A DNA stretch of 64,000 nt, taken from assembly GCF_000015165.1 (NCBI RefSeq), contig NC_009485.1:8200688-8264687 (forward strand), in the 5' to 3' direction. Under the pieces are notes generated by a model. That model was not told the DNA's origin, ran no database searches, and worked only from the letters and a program-made list of their open reading frames with translations. This DNA comes from Bradyrhizobium sp. BTAi1 (lineage in GTDB: Bacteria > Pseudomonadota > Alphaproteobacteria > Rhizobiales > Xanthobacteraceae). The position numbers and the translations under genes were made by a program. Positions 27,099 through 35,226 of this stretch are shown here, one piece after another; position 1 is the first letter of the stretch; every line of letters begins with the position of its first letter.

Positions 27099-27422
27099 TC
27101 ATCCGACATCCTTCGTCGTGAAGTGATGGCCGGCTTCGGCGTCACCGGGGAAGCCGGCGCGCCGAATGACGCTGCGCAGAACCTGCGACGGCGCCATGAG
27201 GGCCACGGCCTGTCCCCGCTCACGTCCGGTCTTGGCTGTCGAGATGAGCAACTGAATGGATGTCACGTCGGCCCGATCGACGCAGGAGCCGTCGATCTCG
27301 AGTTCGCCTCGCTGCGCGAGGGCGGTCCGGATCATCTCATAGACTTCGCGGATCGCTGAAATGCTGCAGTCGGCCGGTAGTTTTACGGCCTCTTTGGATT
27401 TCAGGTACTCGGACACGATCAC
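27099..27422 (-). CDS. STAS-domain protein at head of chemotaxis operon
   Basis: This 107-residue soluble protein starts MIVSEYLKSKEAVKLPADCSISAIREVYEMIRTALAQ and contains the STAS core ELEIDGSCVDRADVTSIQLLISTAKTGRERG, the region that is phosphorylated in SpoIIAA-type anti-anti-sigma factors. It is the first gene of the che operon, 120 bp before cheA. STAS proteins with this layout are commonly encoded with CheA in alphaproteobacteria, probably as a regulator or phosphate acceptor of the kinase, but that role is inference. Confidence 0.85.
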   Translation of the reverse strand: MIVSEYLKSKEAVKLPADCSISAIREVYEMIRTALAQRGELEIDGSCVDRADVTSIQLLISTAKTGRERGQAVALMAPSQVLRSVIRRAGFPGDAEAGHHFTTKDVG

Positions 27423-27721
27423 CTCACAGCGCGAACATTGCGGCGGGATCGTGCGAAGGCGGAACTTAGGGATTCGCTAAAATGCTTCGCGATTCCGGGC
27501 GAGAATCGCTCTTCCCCGGAATACCACGGGTGATCCAACAGCGAACTATGCTCATTCGCGTGCATTCGGCAGCGCTGTCGCACGCCGCCTCACCGGTGGG
27601 ACGCATCGCTGATGGCTATCAGTTCGACGCGAGAGATCGAATACGGGCCGGTCGACATCTCATCGGATGGGCGCGCCGGCGGACTATTCCGTTGGCGGAC
27701 CGACGGCCGGAGCTCGACGCA
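27423..27721. other. Intergenic region holding the che operon promoter
   Basis: About 300 bases separate the start of the STAS gene and the stop of the acyl-CoA dehydrogenase gene; both genes are on the minus strand. The promoter of the chemotaxis operon should be here. I could not identify -35/-10 elements with confidence and see no RNA gene. A frame running through it on the plus strand is the mirror of the dehydrogenase gene. Confidence 0.4.
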
Positions 27722-28918
27722 TCACGTGCGAACGAGCCCCGCCCGGGCTTTCTGGAATTCGCGGGCGACGATGAGCTTCTGCACCTCGGTCGCGCCTTCA
27801 TAGATGCGCAGCGCGCGAATCTCGCGATACAGGCTCTCGACGATCTCGCCCTTGCGCACACCACGTCCGCCGAACATCTGCACGGCGCGGTCGATCACGC
27901 GTTGAGCTGTTTCGGTGGCTGCGAGCTTGGCCATGGCCGCCTCGCGCGTGGTCGGCAGCTTCTGCACGTCGCGACGCCATGCCGCGCGATAGGTCAGCAG
28001 CGCGGCAGCATCGGTGTCGGTGGCCATCTCGCCGAACGCGGCCTGGGTCATCTGCAGGTCGGACAGCGTGCCACCGAACATGCGCCGGGTCTGCGCATGC
28101 GCCTGCGCCTCGTCGAGCGCGCGGCGACCGAAGCCGAGCGCGGCTGCGGCGACGGAGGCGCGGAAGATGTCGAGCGTCTGCATCGCCAGCTTGAAGCCGC
28201 CGCCGGGTGCGCCGAGGCGGCGGCTCGCGGGGATGCGGCAATTCCGTAACCGCAGAGTGGCCAGCGGATGCGGCGCGATCACCTCGATGCGCTCGGCGAC
28301 CGAGAAACCGGGATCATCCGGGTAGACGACGAAGGCGGAAATGCCGCGCGCGCCCGGCGCCTCGCCGGTGCGGGCGAACAGCGTGTAGACGTCGGCAATG
28401 CCGCCATTCGAGATCCAGGTCTTTTCGCCGTCGATGACGTAATCATCGCCGTCGAGCCGCGCCGCACAGGCCATCGCGGCGACGTCGGAGCCGGCGTCCT
28501 TCTCCGACAGCGCAAAGGCGGCCAGCCATTCGCCGGCCCGCACCTTGGGCAGAACGTGCGCGCGCAATGCGGGCGAGCCGCCGAGCGCAATCGCGCCGGA
28601 GCCCAGCCCCTGCATGGCGAAGGCGAAGTCCGCGAGGCCGTCGGCATAAGCGAGCGTTTCACGCGACAGGCAGATCGCGCGCGAGTCGATGGCGGCAGCG
28701 TCCGCATCGGGCGCCACGACCGCACTGTCGAGCAGCCCGGCCGCGCCCAGCGCCCGCACAATCTTGCGGCAAGAGGCATCGACATCGCCGTGATCAACCT
28801 CATCGAGGCTGCCGGACATGACGAAGCGGTCGAGCGATTCGCACAGCGCGCGATGACGCGGCTCGAAAAACGGCCAGTCCAGCCAGTCGCGCGGAATCAC
28901 CTTGGCCGAAGAACTCAT
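27722..28918 (-). CDS. Acyl-CoA dehydrogenase
   Basis: This 398-residue flavoenzyme should introduce a trans double bond between C2 and C3 of an acyl-CoA. The FAD/substrate motif FALSEKDAGSDVAAM and the ISNGGIADVYTLFART block are present, and the C-terminal domain has QMFGGRGVRKGEIVESLYREIRALRIYEGATEVQ, where the Glu in IYEGATE is the expected catalytic base. The length is normal. No electron-transfer flavoprotein or CoA ligase gene is adjacent. It is transcribed alone; the TetR gene beyond it is 137 bp away. Substrate cannot be assigned. Confidence 0.93.
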   Translation of the reverse strand: MSSSAKVIPRDWLDWPFFEPRHRALCESLDRFVMSGSLDEVDHGDVDASCRKIVRALGAAGLLDSAVVAPDADAAAIDSRAICLSRETLAYADGLADFAFAMQGLGSGAIALGGSPALRAHVLPKVRAGEWLAAFALSEKDAGSDVAAMACAARLDGDDYVIDGEKTWISNGGIADVYTLFARTGEAPGARGISAFVVYPDDPGFSVAERIEVIAPHPLATLRLRNCRIPASRRLGAPGGGFKLAMQTLDIFRASVAAAALGFGRRALDEAQAHAQTRRMFGGTLSDLQMTQAAFGEMATDTDAAALLTYRAAWRRDVQKLPTTREAAMAKLAATETAQRVIDRAVQMFGGRGVRKGEIVESLYREIRALRIYEGATEVQKLIVAREFQKARAGLVRT

Positions 28919-29055
28919 GGTCTGCCTCGCTGCTGGATTGGACCCGTACCGCCGCAGGCGGCATTCCGGGCAATTATTTTAAACCTAAAATATTCGCGCG
29001 AAAATCCGTCTGTCAAGCCAAAGCGCCCACGGTCAGGGCCGCTGGCGGCCGCGGA

Positions 29056-29604
29056 TCATGCGAGCCGCGCCCGTAGCCGCGCCAGCGCGCGGCCGAACAC
29101 GGCGTCGTCTCGCATCGCGCGCGCCAGCACCAACGCGCCCTGGATGCCGAGCACGGCCTCTTCGGCGCTGTCATTGGCCGCCCGCGCCTCCCAGCCGCGT
29201 CGCACCAGCGCATCGCGCAGGGCCGCGATCCAGCGCGTGAAATAGCCGGCAATGACCGCGGCGAAACGGTCTCGCGTTTCGTCGAGCGCAAAGGCGCCGA
29301 CCAGGCACACACGTCGCCCCGAGCGGAAATAATCATCGACGGCGCGCCACATGCGAGCGATCGCCACATCGGGCGGATCGTCGCGCAGCGGGGCGAAGAC
29401 CTCGCGCTCGAACCAGGCGTCGACATGCGCGAGCACGGCGCCCGCCATCTCCTCCTTCCCGCCGGGAAAGAAGTGATACAGGCTGCCCTTGCCCAGCGCC
29501 GTCTTTTCGGTGATGCGGCTGAGCGAGGTGCCCTCGAAGCCGAACTCGCGAAACACCTCGGCGATCAGCGGGATGACGTCGGCGCGCTCATGGAGCGTCC
29601 GCAT
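29056..29604 (-). CDS. TetR-family transcriptional regulator
   Basis: This 182-residue protein has the N-terminal TetR helix-turn-helix (GTSLSRITEKTALGKGSLYHFFPGGKEEM) and a C-terminal ligand-binding domain with CLVGAFALDETRDRFAAVIAGYF. It follows the DUF1348 gene by 19 bp, so the two should be one transcription unit. A perfect palindrome at 30118-30133 upstream of the pair is the likely operator for self-control. The effector is unknown. Confidence 0.9.
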   Translation of the reverse strand: MRTLHERADVIPLIAEVFREFGFEGTSLSRITEKTALGKGSLYHFFPGGKEEMAGAVLAHVDAWFEREVFAPLRDDPPDVAIARMWRAVDDYFRSGRRVCLVGAFALDETRDRFAAVIAGYFTRWIAALRDALVRRGWEARAANDSAEEAVLGIQGALVLARAMRDDAVFGRALARLRARLA

Positions 29605-29623
29605 GGCGCGGCGATCTCGCGGT

Positions 29624-30085
29624 CTACAATCCCAATTCCGTCAGACCGGGATGGTCGTCCGGCCGCCGTCCGAGCGGCCAATGGAATTTGCGCTCGCTCT
29701 GCATGATCGGCAGATCGTTGATGCTGGCGAAGCGGCGCTGCATCAACCCGTGCGCATCGAATTCCCAGTTCTCGTTGCCATAGGACCGATACCAATGACC
29801 GCTGTCGTCGTGCCACTCATAGGCAAAGCGCACTGCGATCCGATTGTCGGTGAAGGCCCAGATTTCCTTGATCAACCGATAGTCGAGCTCCTTCGCCCAT
29901 TTGCGGGTCAGAAACGCGACGATCTCGGCGCGGCCGTTGACGAACTCGGCGCGGTTTCGCCAACGGCTATCCGGCGTGTAGACGAGCGACACGCGTTCGG
30001 GGTCGCGGCTGTTCCAGCCGTCTTCCGCCAAGCGCACCTTCTGGGTGGCGGTCTGCAGGGTGAAAGGTGGGGCAAGAGCGGCCAT
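29624..30085 (-). CDS. DUF1348 / NTF2-like protein
   Basis: This 153-residue soluble protein belongs to the SnoaL/NTF2-like fold family DUF1348. Conserved blocks are RLAEDGWNSRDPERVSLVYTPDSRWRNR, FVNGRAEIVAFLTRKWAKELDYRLIKE and VRFAYEWHDDSGHWYRSYGNENWEF. The role of the family is not established; it is often under TetR-type control, as here. Two adjacent ATGs occur at 30088 and 30085; AAGGAG has better spacing to the second. It leads a two-gene unit with tetR. Confidence 0.88.
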   Translation of the reverse strand: MAALAPPFTLQTATQKVRLAEDGWNSRDPERVSLVYTPDSRWRNRAEFVNGRAEIVAFLTRKWAKELDYRLIKEIWAFTDNRIAVRFAYEWHDDSGHWYRSYGNENWEFDAHGLMQRRFASINDLPIMQSERKFHWPLGRRPDDHPGLTELGL

Positions 30086-30117
30086 CATCGTCTCCTTCTG
30101 TACTATTCGGGATATCA

Positions 30118-30133
30118 TGTACCAATCGGTACA
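30118..30133 (-). promoter_or_regulatory. Palindromic operator upstream of DUF1348-tetR
   Basis: TGTACCAATCGGTACA is a perfect 6-bp inverted repeat with a 4-base centre, 33 bp before the DUF1348 start. Size and form fit a TetR dimer site, and the TetR gene is the second gene of the unit, so autoregulation is the simplest reading. Confidence 0.65.
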
Positions 30134-30349
30134 CTGCGTCAAGCCGCCGCAGACAATGTGCGGTTGATGGGCGCGCTTCGGTCGCGTGACGAACGCGCCG
30201 GCCCTGATCGCGGTGCCGCTCTACCAATCTGCGGCGACGGCGCTGAGCACGCTTGTGTGCTGAACGGAAATTGGCTGATCTGCTGAGGGAACCGGCTGGG
30301 TCGCGGGGACGACACGACCTACCGATCGCACGTATGGGGATGGCTCGAG

Positions 30350-31939
30350 ATGACGACGCTCACGCCGCACGGCGAGTGCTTGCTGTGGACGCCAGAACTG
30401 ATCTGGGTGAATGCGGTCTCAGATCTCCTCATTTCATTCGCCTTCTTCGCGATCGCGTTTGTGCTCGCCTACATCGTCTACCGGCGCCGGGATTTTCAGT
30501 TCAGCTACATTTTCTGGGCCTTTGCCCTGTTCGTCAGCATCTGCGGAATGACGCGACTGATCGAGGTCCTGACGATCTGGATCCCGGCCTACGTGCTGGA
30601 GGCCGCGACCAAGGGTTTTCTCGCCTTCATCTCGGTCGGCATCGCGGCGGCGCTGCTGCTGATGCTGCCGCGCGTCCTGACGATGCCGTCGCGCGCCGAG
30701 CTGCGGCTCGCTTATGCGCAGCTGGAGGAGGAGACGCGACAGCGGCGCACGGCCGAGGCCATGGTCAAGCGCTTCCAGGAAATCGAGGCGACGGAAGCCC
30801 AGGTGCGGCAGGCGCAAAAGATGGAAGCGATCGGCCAGCTCACCGGCGGCGTGGCGCACGACTTCAACAACATCCTGACCGTGATCACCGGCACCATCGA
30901 GATCCTGGCCGAGGCCGTGAAGGACCGTCCGCAGCTGGTGCAGATCACCAGCCTGATCAACTCGGCCGCCGCCCGCGGCGCGGATCTCACCAAGCACCTG
31001 CTCGCCTTCGCCCGTCGTCAGCCGCTGCAGCCGCGCAGCGTCGACATCAACGGCCTGGTGGTTGATACCGCGCGCCTGCTGCGGCGGACCTTGGGCGAGC
31101 AGATCGAGATCGAATCCATGCTGGCGCACGATTCGGCGCCGGCCATGATCGATCCGAGCCAGCTGTCGACCGCGATCCTCAACCTCGCGCTCAACGCCCG
31201 CGACGCGATGCCCAATGGCGGCAAGCTGACCCTCGAAACCAAGAACGTGCTGCTCGATGCCGCCTATGCGCGCATGAACCCGGAAGTGGTCCCGGGCAAT
31301 TATGTGATGATCGCGGTCAGCGACACCGGCGAGGGCATCCCGGCGAATCTGCTCGACAAGGTGTTCGAGCCATTCTTCACCACCAAGGATGTCGGCAAGG
31401 GCGTCGGTCTCGGGTTGAGCATGGTCTACGGCTTCGTCAAGCAATCCAACGGCCATATCAAGATCTACAGCGAGCCGGAACATGGCACGTCCGTCAAGCT
31501 GTATCTGCCGCAGGCCACCGCCGATTCCGATCTGCTGCTGTCCGAGACGAGCACCGCGGGGATGGAGCGTGGCGACGAAACGATCCTCATCGTCGAGGAC
31601 GATTCGCTTGTGCGCGAATACGTCACCGCCCAGATCAAGCGGCTCGGCTACACCACGCTGGCCGCCAGCAAGGCGGACGAGGCGCTCGCCATCATCGACA
31701 GTGCCACGCGCATCGACCTGCTGTTCACCGACATCATCATGCCCGGTGGCATGAATGGCCGCCAGCTCGCGATCGAGGCGGTGAGGCGACGCCCGGATCT
31801 CAGGGTGCTCTACACTTCAGGCTATACGGAGAATGCGATCGTCCATCACGGCCGCCTCGATGCCGGCGTGCTGTTGCTCACCAAGCCTTATCAGAGCGCC
31901 GATCTCGCGCGTATGATCCGCACCGCGTTGAACTCATGA
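30350..31939 (+). CDS. Hybrid histidine kinase with ETR1-like membrane domain
   Basis: The 529-residue protein has three membrane helices (about residues 20-110) resembling the ethylene-binding domain of plant ETR1: SDLLISFAFF, then FVSICGMTRLI, then a third helix. Asp25 and Cys65 fall at ETR1 numbering, but the copper ligand His69 is Arg69, Tyr32 is Phe and Pro36 is Ala. A coiled coil (117-155) leads to the H-box GGVAHDFNNIL (His170), then N (LNLALNARDAM) and G boxes (DTGEGIP; GVGLGLSM), and a C-terminal receiver with Asp461 (LLFTDIIMPGG). It transfers phosphate from His to its own receiver. The signal is unknown; no output protein is adjacent. Confidence 0.92.
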   Translation: MTTLTPHGECLLWTPELIWVNAVSDLLISFAFFAIAFVLAYIVYRRRDFQFSYIFWAFALFVSICGMTRLIEVLTIWIPAYVLEAATKGFLAFISVGIAAALLLMLPRVLTMPSRAELRLAYAQLEEETRQRRTAEAMVKRFQEIEATEAQVRQAQKMEAIGQLTGGVAHDFNNILTVITGTIEILAEAVKDRPQLVQITSLINSAAARGADLTKHLLAFARRQPLQPRSVDINGLVVDTARLLRRTLGEQIEIESMLAHDSAPAMIDPSQLSTAILNLALNARDAMPNGGKLTLETKNVLLDAAYARMNPEVVPGNYVMIAVSDTGEGIPANLLDKVFEPFFTTKDVGKGVGLGLSMVYGFVKQSNGHIKIYSEPEHGTSVKLYLPQATADSDLLLSETSTAGMERGDETILIVEDDSLVREYVTAQIKRLGYTTLAASKADEALAIIDSATRIDLLFTDIIMPGGMNGRQLAIEAVRRRPDLRVLYTSGYTENAIVHHGRLDAGVLLLTKPYQSADLARMIRTALNS

Positions 31940-32031
31940 TTGCCATTCCGGCGACGGATGATCCGGCTGGCATCCGGACCCGTTTCCAAACCGCGGCTCC
32001 AAGACGATCTGCAGACCTGAGGTAAGCGTGA

Positions 32032-32592
32032 ATGGGTAAATTGTTCGGACGCTGGCTGGCCGCCGTTCAGGCCTATGCATCAGCCGACGATCCGCAATCC
32101 GACATCGCCGCCAAGGTGGCGCTGGTCATCGTCTCCAACCAGCCATTCTATCCGCTATATCTACATGCCATCGCCGGCGCCGCAGCGTGGCCGGCCTGGG
32201 TGACCTTGCTCACGACGCCGTTCTTCGCCGCCGTGCCTGTGCTGGCGCGACGCAACCCGTTTGCCGGCCGCGCCCTGATGGTGCTGGCCGGCACCGCAAA
32301 CACCGTGTTCTGCGTCAAGCTGTTCGGCGCGCAGAGCGGGGTCGAGCTGTTTCTTATTCCCTGCGCCCTGCTCGGCGCCATGCTATTTCGTCCCGACGAA
32401 CGCATCCGATCGCTGCCGCTGCTCGCGCTCCCGTTCGTGTGTTATCTGCTGATCGATTCCCGGCTCGGCGAGCCGGTGATGCGCGTCGCCGAGGCCAGCT
32501 ACGTTTCGCTGGTGTCGATCAATGCGATGAGCGTCGCCGCCCTCACCGCCCTGATCGGCCTGCTCGCCGCGGCGCGCATGGCCACGGAGTGA
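32032..32592 (+). CDS. Hypothetical polytopic membrane protein
   Basis: I do not recognise a family. The 186-residue product has about five hydrophobic segments (VALVIVSNQPFYPLYLHAIAG; WPAWVTLLTTPFFAAVPVLA; ALMVLAGTANTVFCVKLFG; VELFLIPCALLGAMLF; LPLLALPFVCYLLI; and a C-terminal one). GAGGTAAGCGTGA precedes the ATG. The layout resembles the membrane domain found upstream of some adenylate cyclases and kinases, without an output domain. It follows the hybrid kinase by 92 bp in the same direction, so co-expression is possible. Confidence 0.7.
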   Translation: MGKLFGRWLAAVQAYASADDPQSDIAAKVALVIVSNQPFYPLYLHAIAGAAAWPAWVTLLTTPFFAAVPVLARRNPFAGRALMVLAGTANTVFCVKLFGAQSGVELFLIPCALLGAMLFRPDERIRSLPLLALPFVCYLLIDSRLGEPVMRVAEASYVSLVSINAMSVAALTALIGLLAAARMATE

Positions 32593-32621
32593 GCCGTCCT
32601 TTGGAGGCGGCCCATCTCAGA

Positions 32622-34007
32622 TCAGCCGGGCCGCGGTGATCCTGGCGGCGCCGCCGCGGCCCAGATCGGCTCTCGTCCAGCGCCGCGCCGCCACCGGTTC
32701 CACATCTGCTCGTAGAGGTCGTGCAGCGATCGGGCGTAGGCGGCCGCATCGAACAACGGGGCCGTCAGGCGGTTGCGCGCGAGCCGGGCCTTGGCCGCCA
32801 GCAGCAGGTCCGGCTCAGCCGCAAGCGTCAGCGCGACCGCGACGTAATCGGCCTCGTCGGACGCAATGAGCTCGGGAAGACCGACCGCATGCAGCAGGCT
32901 GCCGGCCACCCGCGAGGCCAGCGTGTCGCCCGCGCAGGTGACGATCGGCACGCCGGCCCAGAGCGCGTCGCTCGCCGTGGTGTGCGCCCCGTACGGCGCG
33001 GTATCGAGCACGAGGTCGGCGAGCTGCAGCCGCCGCAGATGCTCGCTCTGGCCGATCTGCGGCGCGAACACCAGGCGATCCGGCGACACGCCCCGGCGCA
33101 GCGCCTCGCCGCGCAGATTGCCCTGCGCCTGGTCGGAGGCCAGCAGCCACAGCACGCTGTCGGGGGTCGCTGCGAGCAGGCGGCACCACAGGTCGAACAC
33201 GGAAGGCGTAAACTTGTAGGCCTGGTTGAAGCAGCAGAACACGAAGCCTGTCTCCGGCAGACCCGCCTCGGCGCGGCTCGGCAGCCGGCCGAGCGCTGCC
33301 CGGCCATGCGGCTGATAGGAATGCGGCATATAGGCAAAGCTCTCCGCGTAATCGGCGGCCGCTGCCAACGGCGTCAGGAACGGATCCGTGATGATGTAGT
33401 CGCAGATGCCACTGCCGAGCGTGCCGGGATAGCCGAGGAAGTTCACCTGAACCGGCGCCGGATGCAGCATCATGATCCCGGTCCGCGCGCCCCGGGTGAA
33501 GCCCTTGAGGTCGACCAGGATGTCGATGGCCGCCGCATGAACCGCCGAGGCGGCGTCACTGTCGGTGGACGCCGTGATGTCGTGAAAGACCTCGAACGCG
33601 CCGCTGAGCCGGCTGCGCATCGCGCCATGATCATTGCCCCCGAACGAGAAGGCGTGCAGCTCGCAGCGCGTCCGGTCAGTGGCTTCGAGCGCCTCGATCA
33701 GGAGATGGGCGGTCGCGTGGTCGTGGAAGTCGTTTGAAAGGTATCCGACACGAAGCTTGTCGCGAACCCCCAGGTCGAAGCGGAAGTTCAGCCGCGTTCG
33801 TTCCGGCACGCTGGCCGCGACGCGATCCCGCACCCACAGCTCGGAACAGCGACGATGCTCGCGCGCGCTCATTCCGGGCACCGACAGCATCAGGAACGGC
33901 GGAATCTGCCCCGATCGCGCCTGCGCCAGCGAGCGCCGCGCGGCCGTCGCCGACTGGGTGAAATCGTCCCATGCACACATGCTGCGGTCGCGCCCGAGCG
34001 ATCTCAT
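32622..34007 (-). CDS. OGT-like glycosyltransferase (family 41) lacking its TPR domain
   Basis: The 461-residue chain is the catalytic half of a SPINDLY/O-GlcNAc-transferase-like protein. It starts with MCAWDDFTQ (the usual CDW... entry), then VGYLSNDFHDHATAHLLIE with the conserved His, HPAPVQVNFLGYPGT, CCFNQAYKFTP with the nucleotide-sugar lysine, and DTAPYGAHTTASDALWAGVP. All main catalytic blocks are intact. Family members usually carry several TPRs before this point, and none is visible in any frame upstream. The ATG at 34007 is taken; a later one at 33980 is possible. Sequence further upstream is not protein-like. Its acceptor is unknown. Confidence 0.8.
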   Translation of the reverse strand: MRSLGRDRSMCAWDDFTQSATAARRSLAQARSGQIPPFLMLSVPGMSAREHRRCSELWVRDRVAASVPERTRLNFRFDLGVRDKLRVGYLSNDFHDHATAHLLIEALEATDRTRCELHAFSFGGNDHGAMRSRLSGAFEVFHDITASTDSDAASAVHAAAIDILVDLKGFTRGARTGIMMLHPAPVQVNFLGYPGTLGSGICDYIITDPFLTPLAAAADYAESFAYMPHSYQPHGRAALGRLPSRAEAGLPETGFVFCCFNQAYKFTPSVFDLWCRLLAATPDSVLWLLASDQAQGNLRGEALRRGVSPDRLVFAPQIGQSEHLRRLQLADLVLDTAPYGAHTTASDALWAGVPIVTCAGDTLASRVAGSLLHAVGLPELIASDEADYVAVALTLAAEPDLLLAAKARLARNRLTAPLFDAAAYARSLHDLYEQMWNRWRRGAGREPIWAAAAPPGSPRPG

Positions 34008-34750
34008 CCGAGTCCCTGCGTCGCCGGAGCCGCCGGCCGGCTCAGTCTGAGCAAGTCTCGCGCCAGCCTTGCCGGCGCGAAACGACCCACGCCCTGCGAC
34101 GAGGCCGCCGAACAACCCGCTTCGGTACTTGCCGCGCAAGTGAGTCGCCCGTCGGGCCGTCCGAAGCGCTGCCGCGCGTCTGCTCGGCCGTTTCAAGGAC
34201 GAAAGGCGCATGCGGCAAAACCCTGATTTTGCATTCCGGCTCAAGTCCATGACTGCTGTCCAGACGGCAGCACGGAAACATTCTTCTTTCGTTTTTCCGG
34301 AATTTAATGTCTGCTGGGCCCAGACCGCCTCGGGCAGAGGGCGTATCGCGGTCGTCACGACACGCGAGGCGGGGAGCGATGGCCGCGACGGATCGCTGCA
34401 GTCCCTTCGGGATTGCCGACGAACGGTTCGTTGCGGACGGTGAAGTCGTGTGGTCCTGGCACCCCGATGCTGGTGTCTTCAGCGCAACACGCATGCGTCG
34501 TCGCTGATACGGTGGCCAGAAAGCCCGGTGCACCGAGGAGAGCACGTATAAGCCGTAGCCGATCGCGCAGGGAGGGCCGGGATTGCCGGCTGAACCTGTG
34601 GTTCCTGCCCCGTGCATGTCTTCACGCACGGGGGCCACAGGCACCGGTCGGTGCCTGGTCTTCCCTGCCCCTCTCGTTTGCGGAGGGTCCATCGTCAGCA
34701 CAACTCGGGCGCGGAGCGCGCCGCGGGAGTGAAATGCTTTCGCCTGGGAG
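34008..34750. other. Region without a supported gene
   Basis: About 740 bases lie between the OGT-like gene and the next small gene. Open frames exist on both strands, including an in-frame extension of the OGT-like protein and a 250-codon minus-strand frame (34042-34794), but their products are Arg/Ser/Pro-rich and match no fold I know. The minus-strand frame translates a stretch (IGYGLYVLSSVHRAFWPP) that I recall appearing repeatedly as hypothetical proteins in Bradyrhizobium, which suggests a dispersed repeat, not a gene. Confidence 0.5.
34608..34657. repeat. Double-hairpin element, probable dispersed intergenic repeat
   Basis: Two perfect 8-bp stems lie back to back: CCCCGTGC (34608-34615) with GCACGGGG (34626-34633), and CAGGCACC (34638-34645) with GGTGCCTG (34650-34657) over a GGTC loop. 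The surrounding sequence is what I recall as a recurrent Bradyrhizobium intergenic element; only one copy is in this window, so the repeat status is from memory. Confidence 0.5.
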
Positions 34751-35002
34751 CTACGCAGCCATGTGCCAGCGCGATGGCGCGGAGGACGGCGCATGATGGT
34801 TCATGTTCGCCGGTGCTTGCAGCGGCGCCTGACGCGCGAGGAAATAGGCCTCGAGCTCGGCGACGGCGCGGCCTTCCCATTCTGCGGCCTGCGCCAGCAG
34901 CGAGTCGCGCTGATGCGGCCGAAACGCCGCGGTCTGCCGATACAAGGAGGCGACGGTGCGATAGCGCCGCACGTTTTCCAGAACCGCTTCCCCATTCATC
35001 AT
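34751..35002 (-). CDS. Small conserved hypothetical protein
   Basis: The 83-residue product begins MMNGEAVLENVRRYRTVASLYRQTAAFRPHQRDSLLAQAAEWEGRAVAELEAYF and is predicted helical and soluble. Similar short proteins with VLE.VRRYR..ASL.RQTAAFRP are familiar from Bradyrhizobium genomes, where their function is unknown. The ATG at 35002 is supported by GGGGAGAG just upstream. It sits alone downstream of the ABC exporter operon and in the same orientation, 224 bp away. Confidence 0.72.
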   Translation of the reverse strand: MMNGEAVLENVRRYRTVASLYRQTAAFRPHQRDSLLAQAAEWEGRAVAELEAYFLARQAPLQAPANMNHHAPSSAPSRWHMAA

Positions 35003-35226
35003 GATGGCTCTCCCCTCTCCGTCCCCCTCAGGACGTGCCGACGGTGCACCAGCGCGATTTTCCAAATCGTTATCGGCGCAGGCAGGTAATCGGCATGGTT
35101 GGAGAAGCGTTGCCGCCAGATCCGCTGGAAATTGCGCTGGACGATCGCCCCGCAGGGTCGGCGGAGCCGGAGCGTTTACGCGCTGGAAACCCTGTCGCGC
35201 TGGCAATCGCCGTCGTGGCTTTCCCG

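Noticed and set aside
32622..34358. The full 578-codon frame as the OGT-like protein
   Set aside because: The first 117 codons are Arg/Ala/Ser-rich with no similarity to TPRs; family similarity begins close to the ATGs at 34007 and 33980.
34042..34794. A 250-codon minus-strand frame as a protein gene
   Set aside because: It crosses the double hairpin, has no ribosome-binding site and resembles frames recurrently called in a repeat; coding is unlikely.
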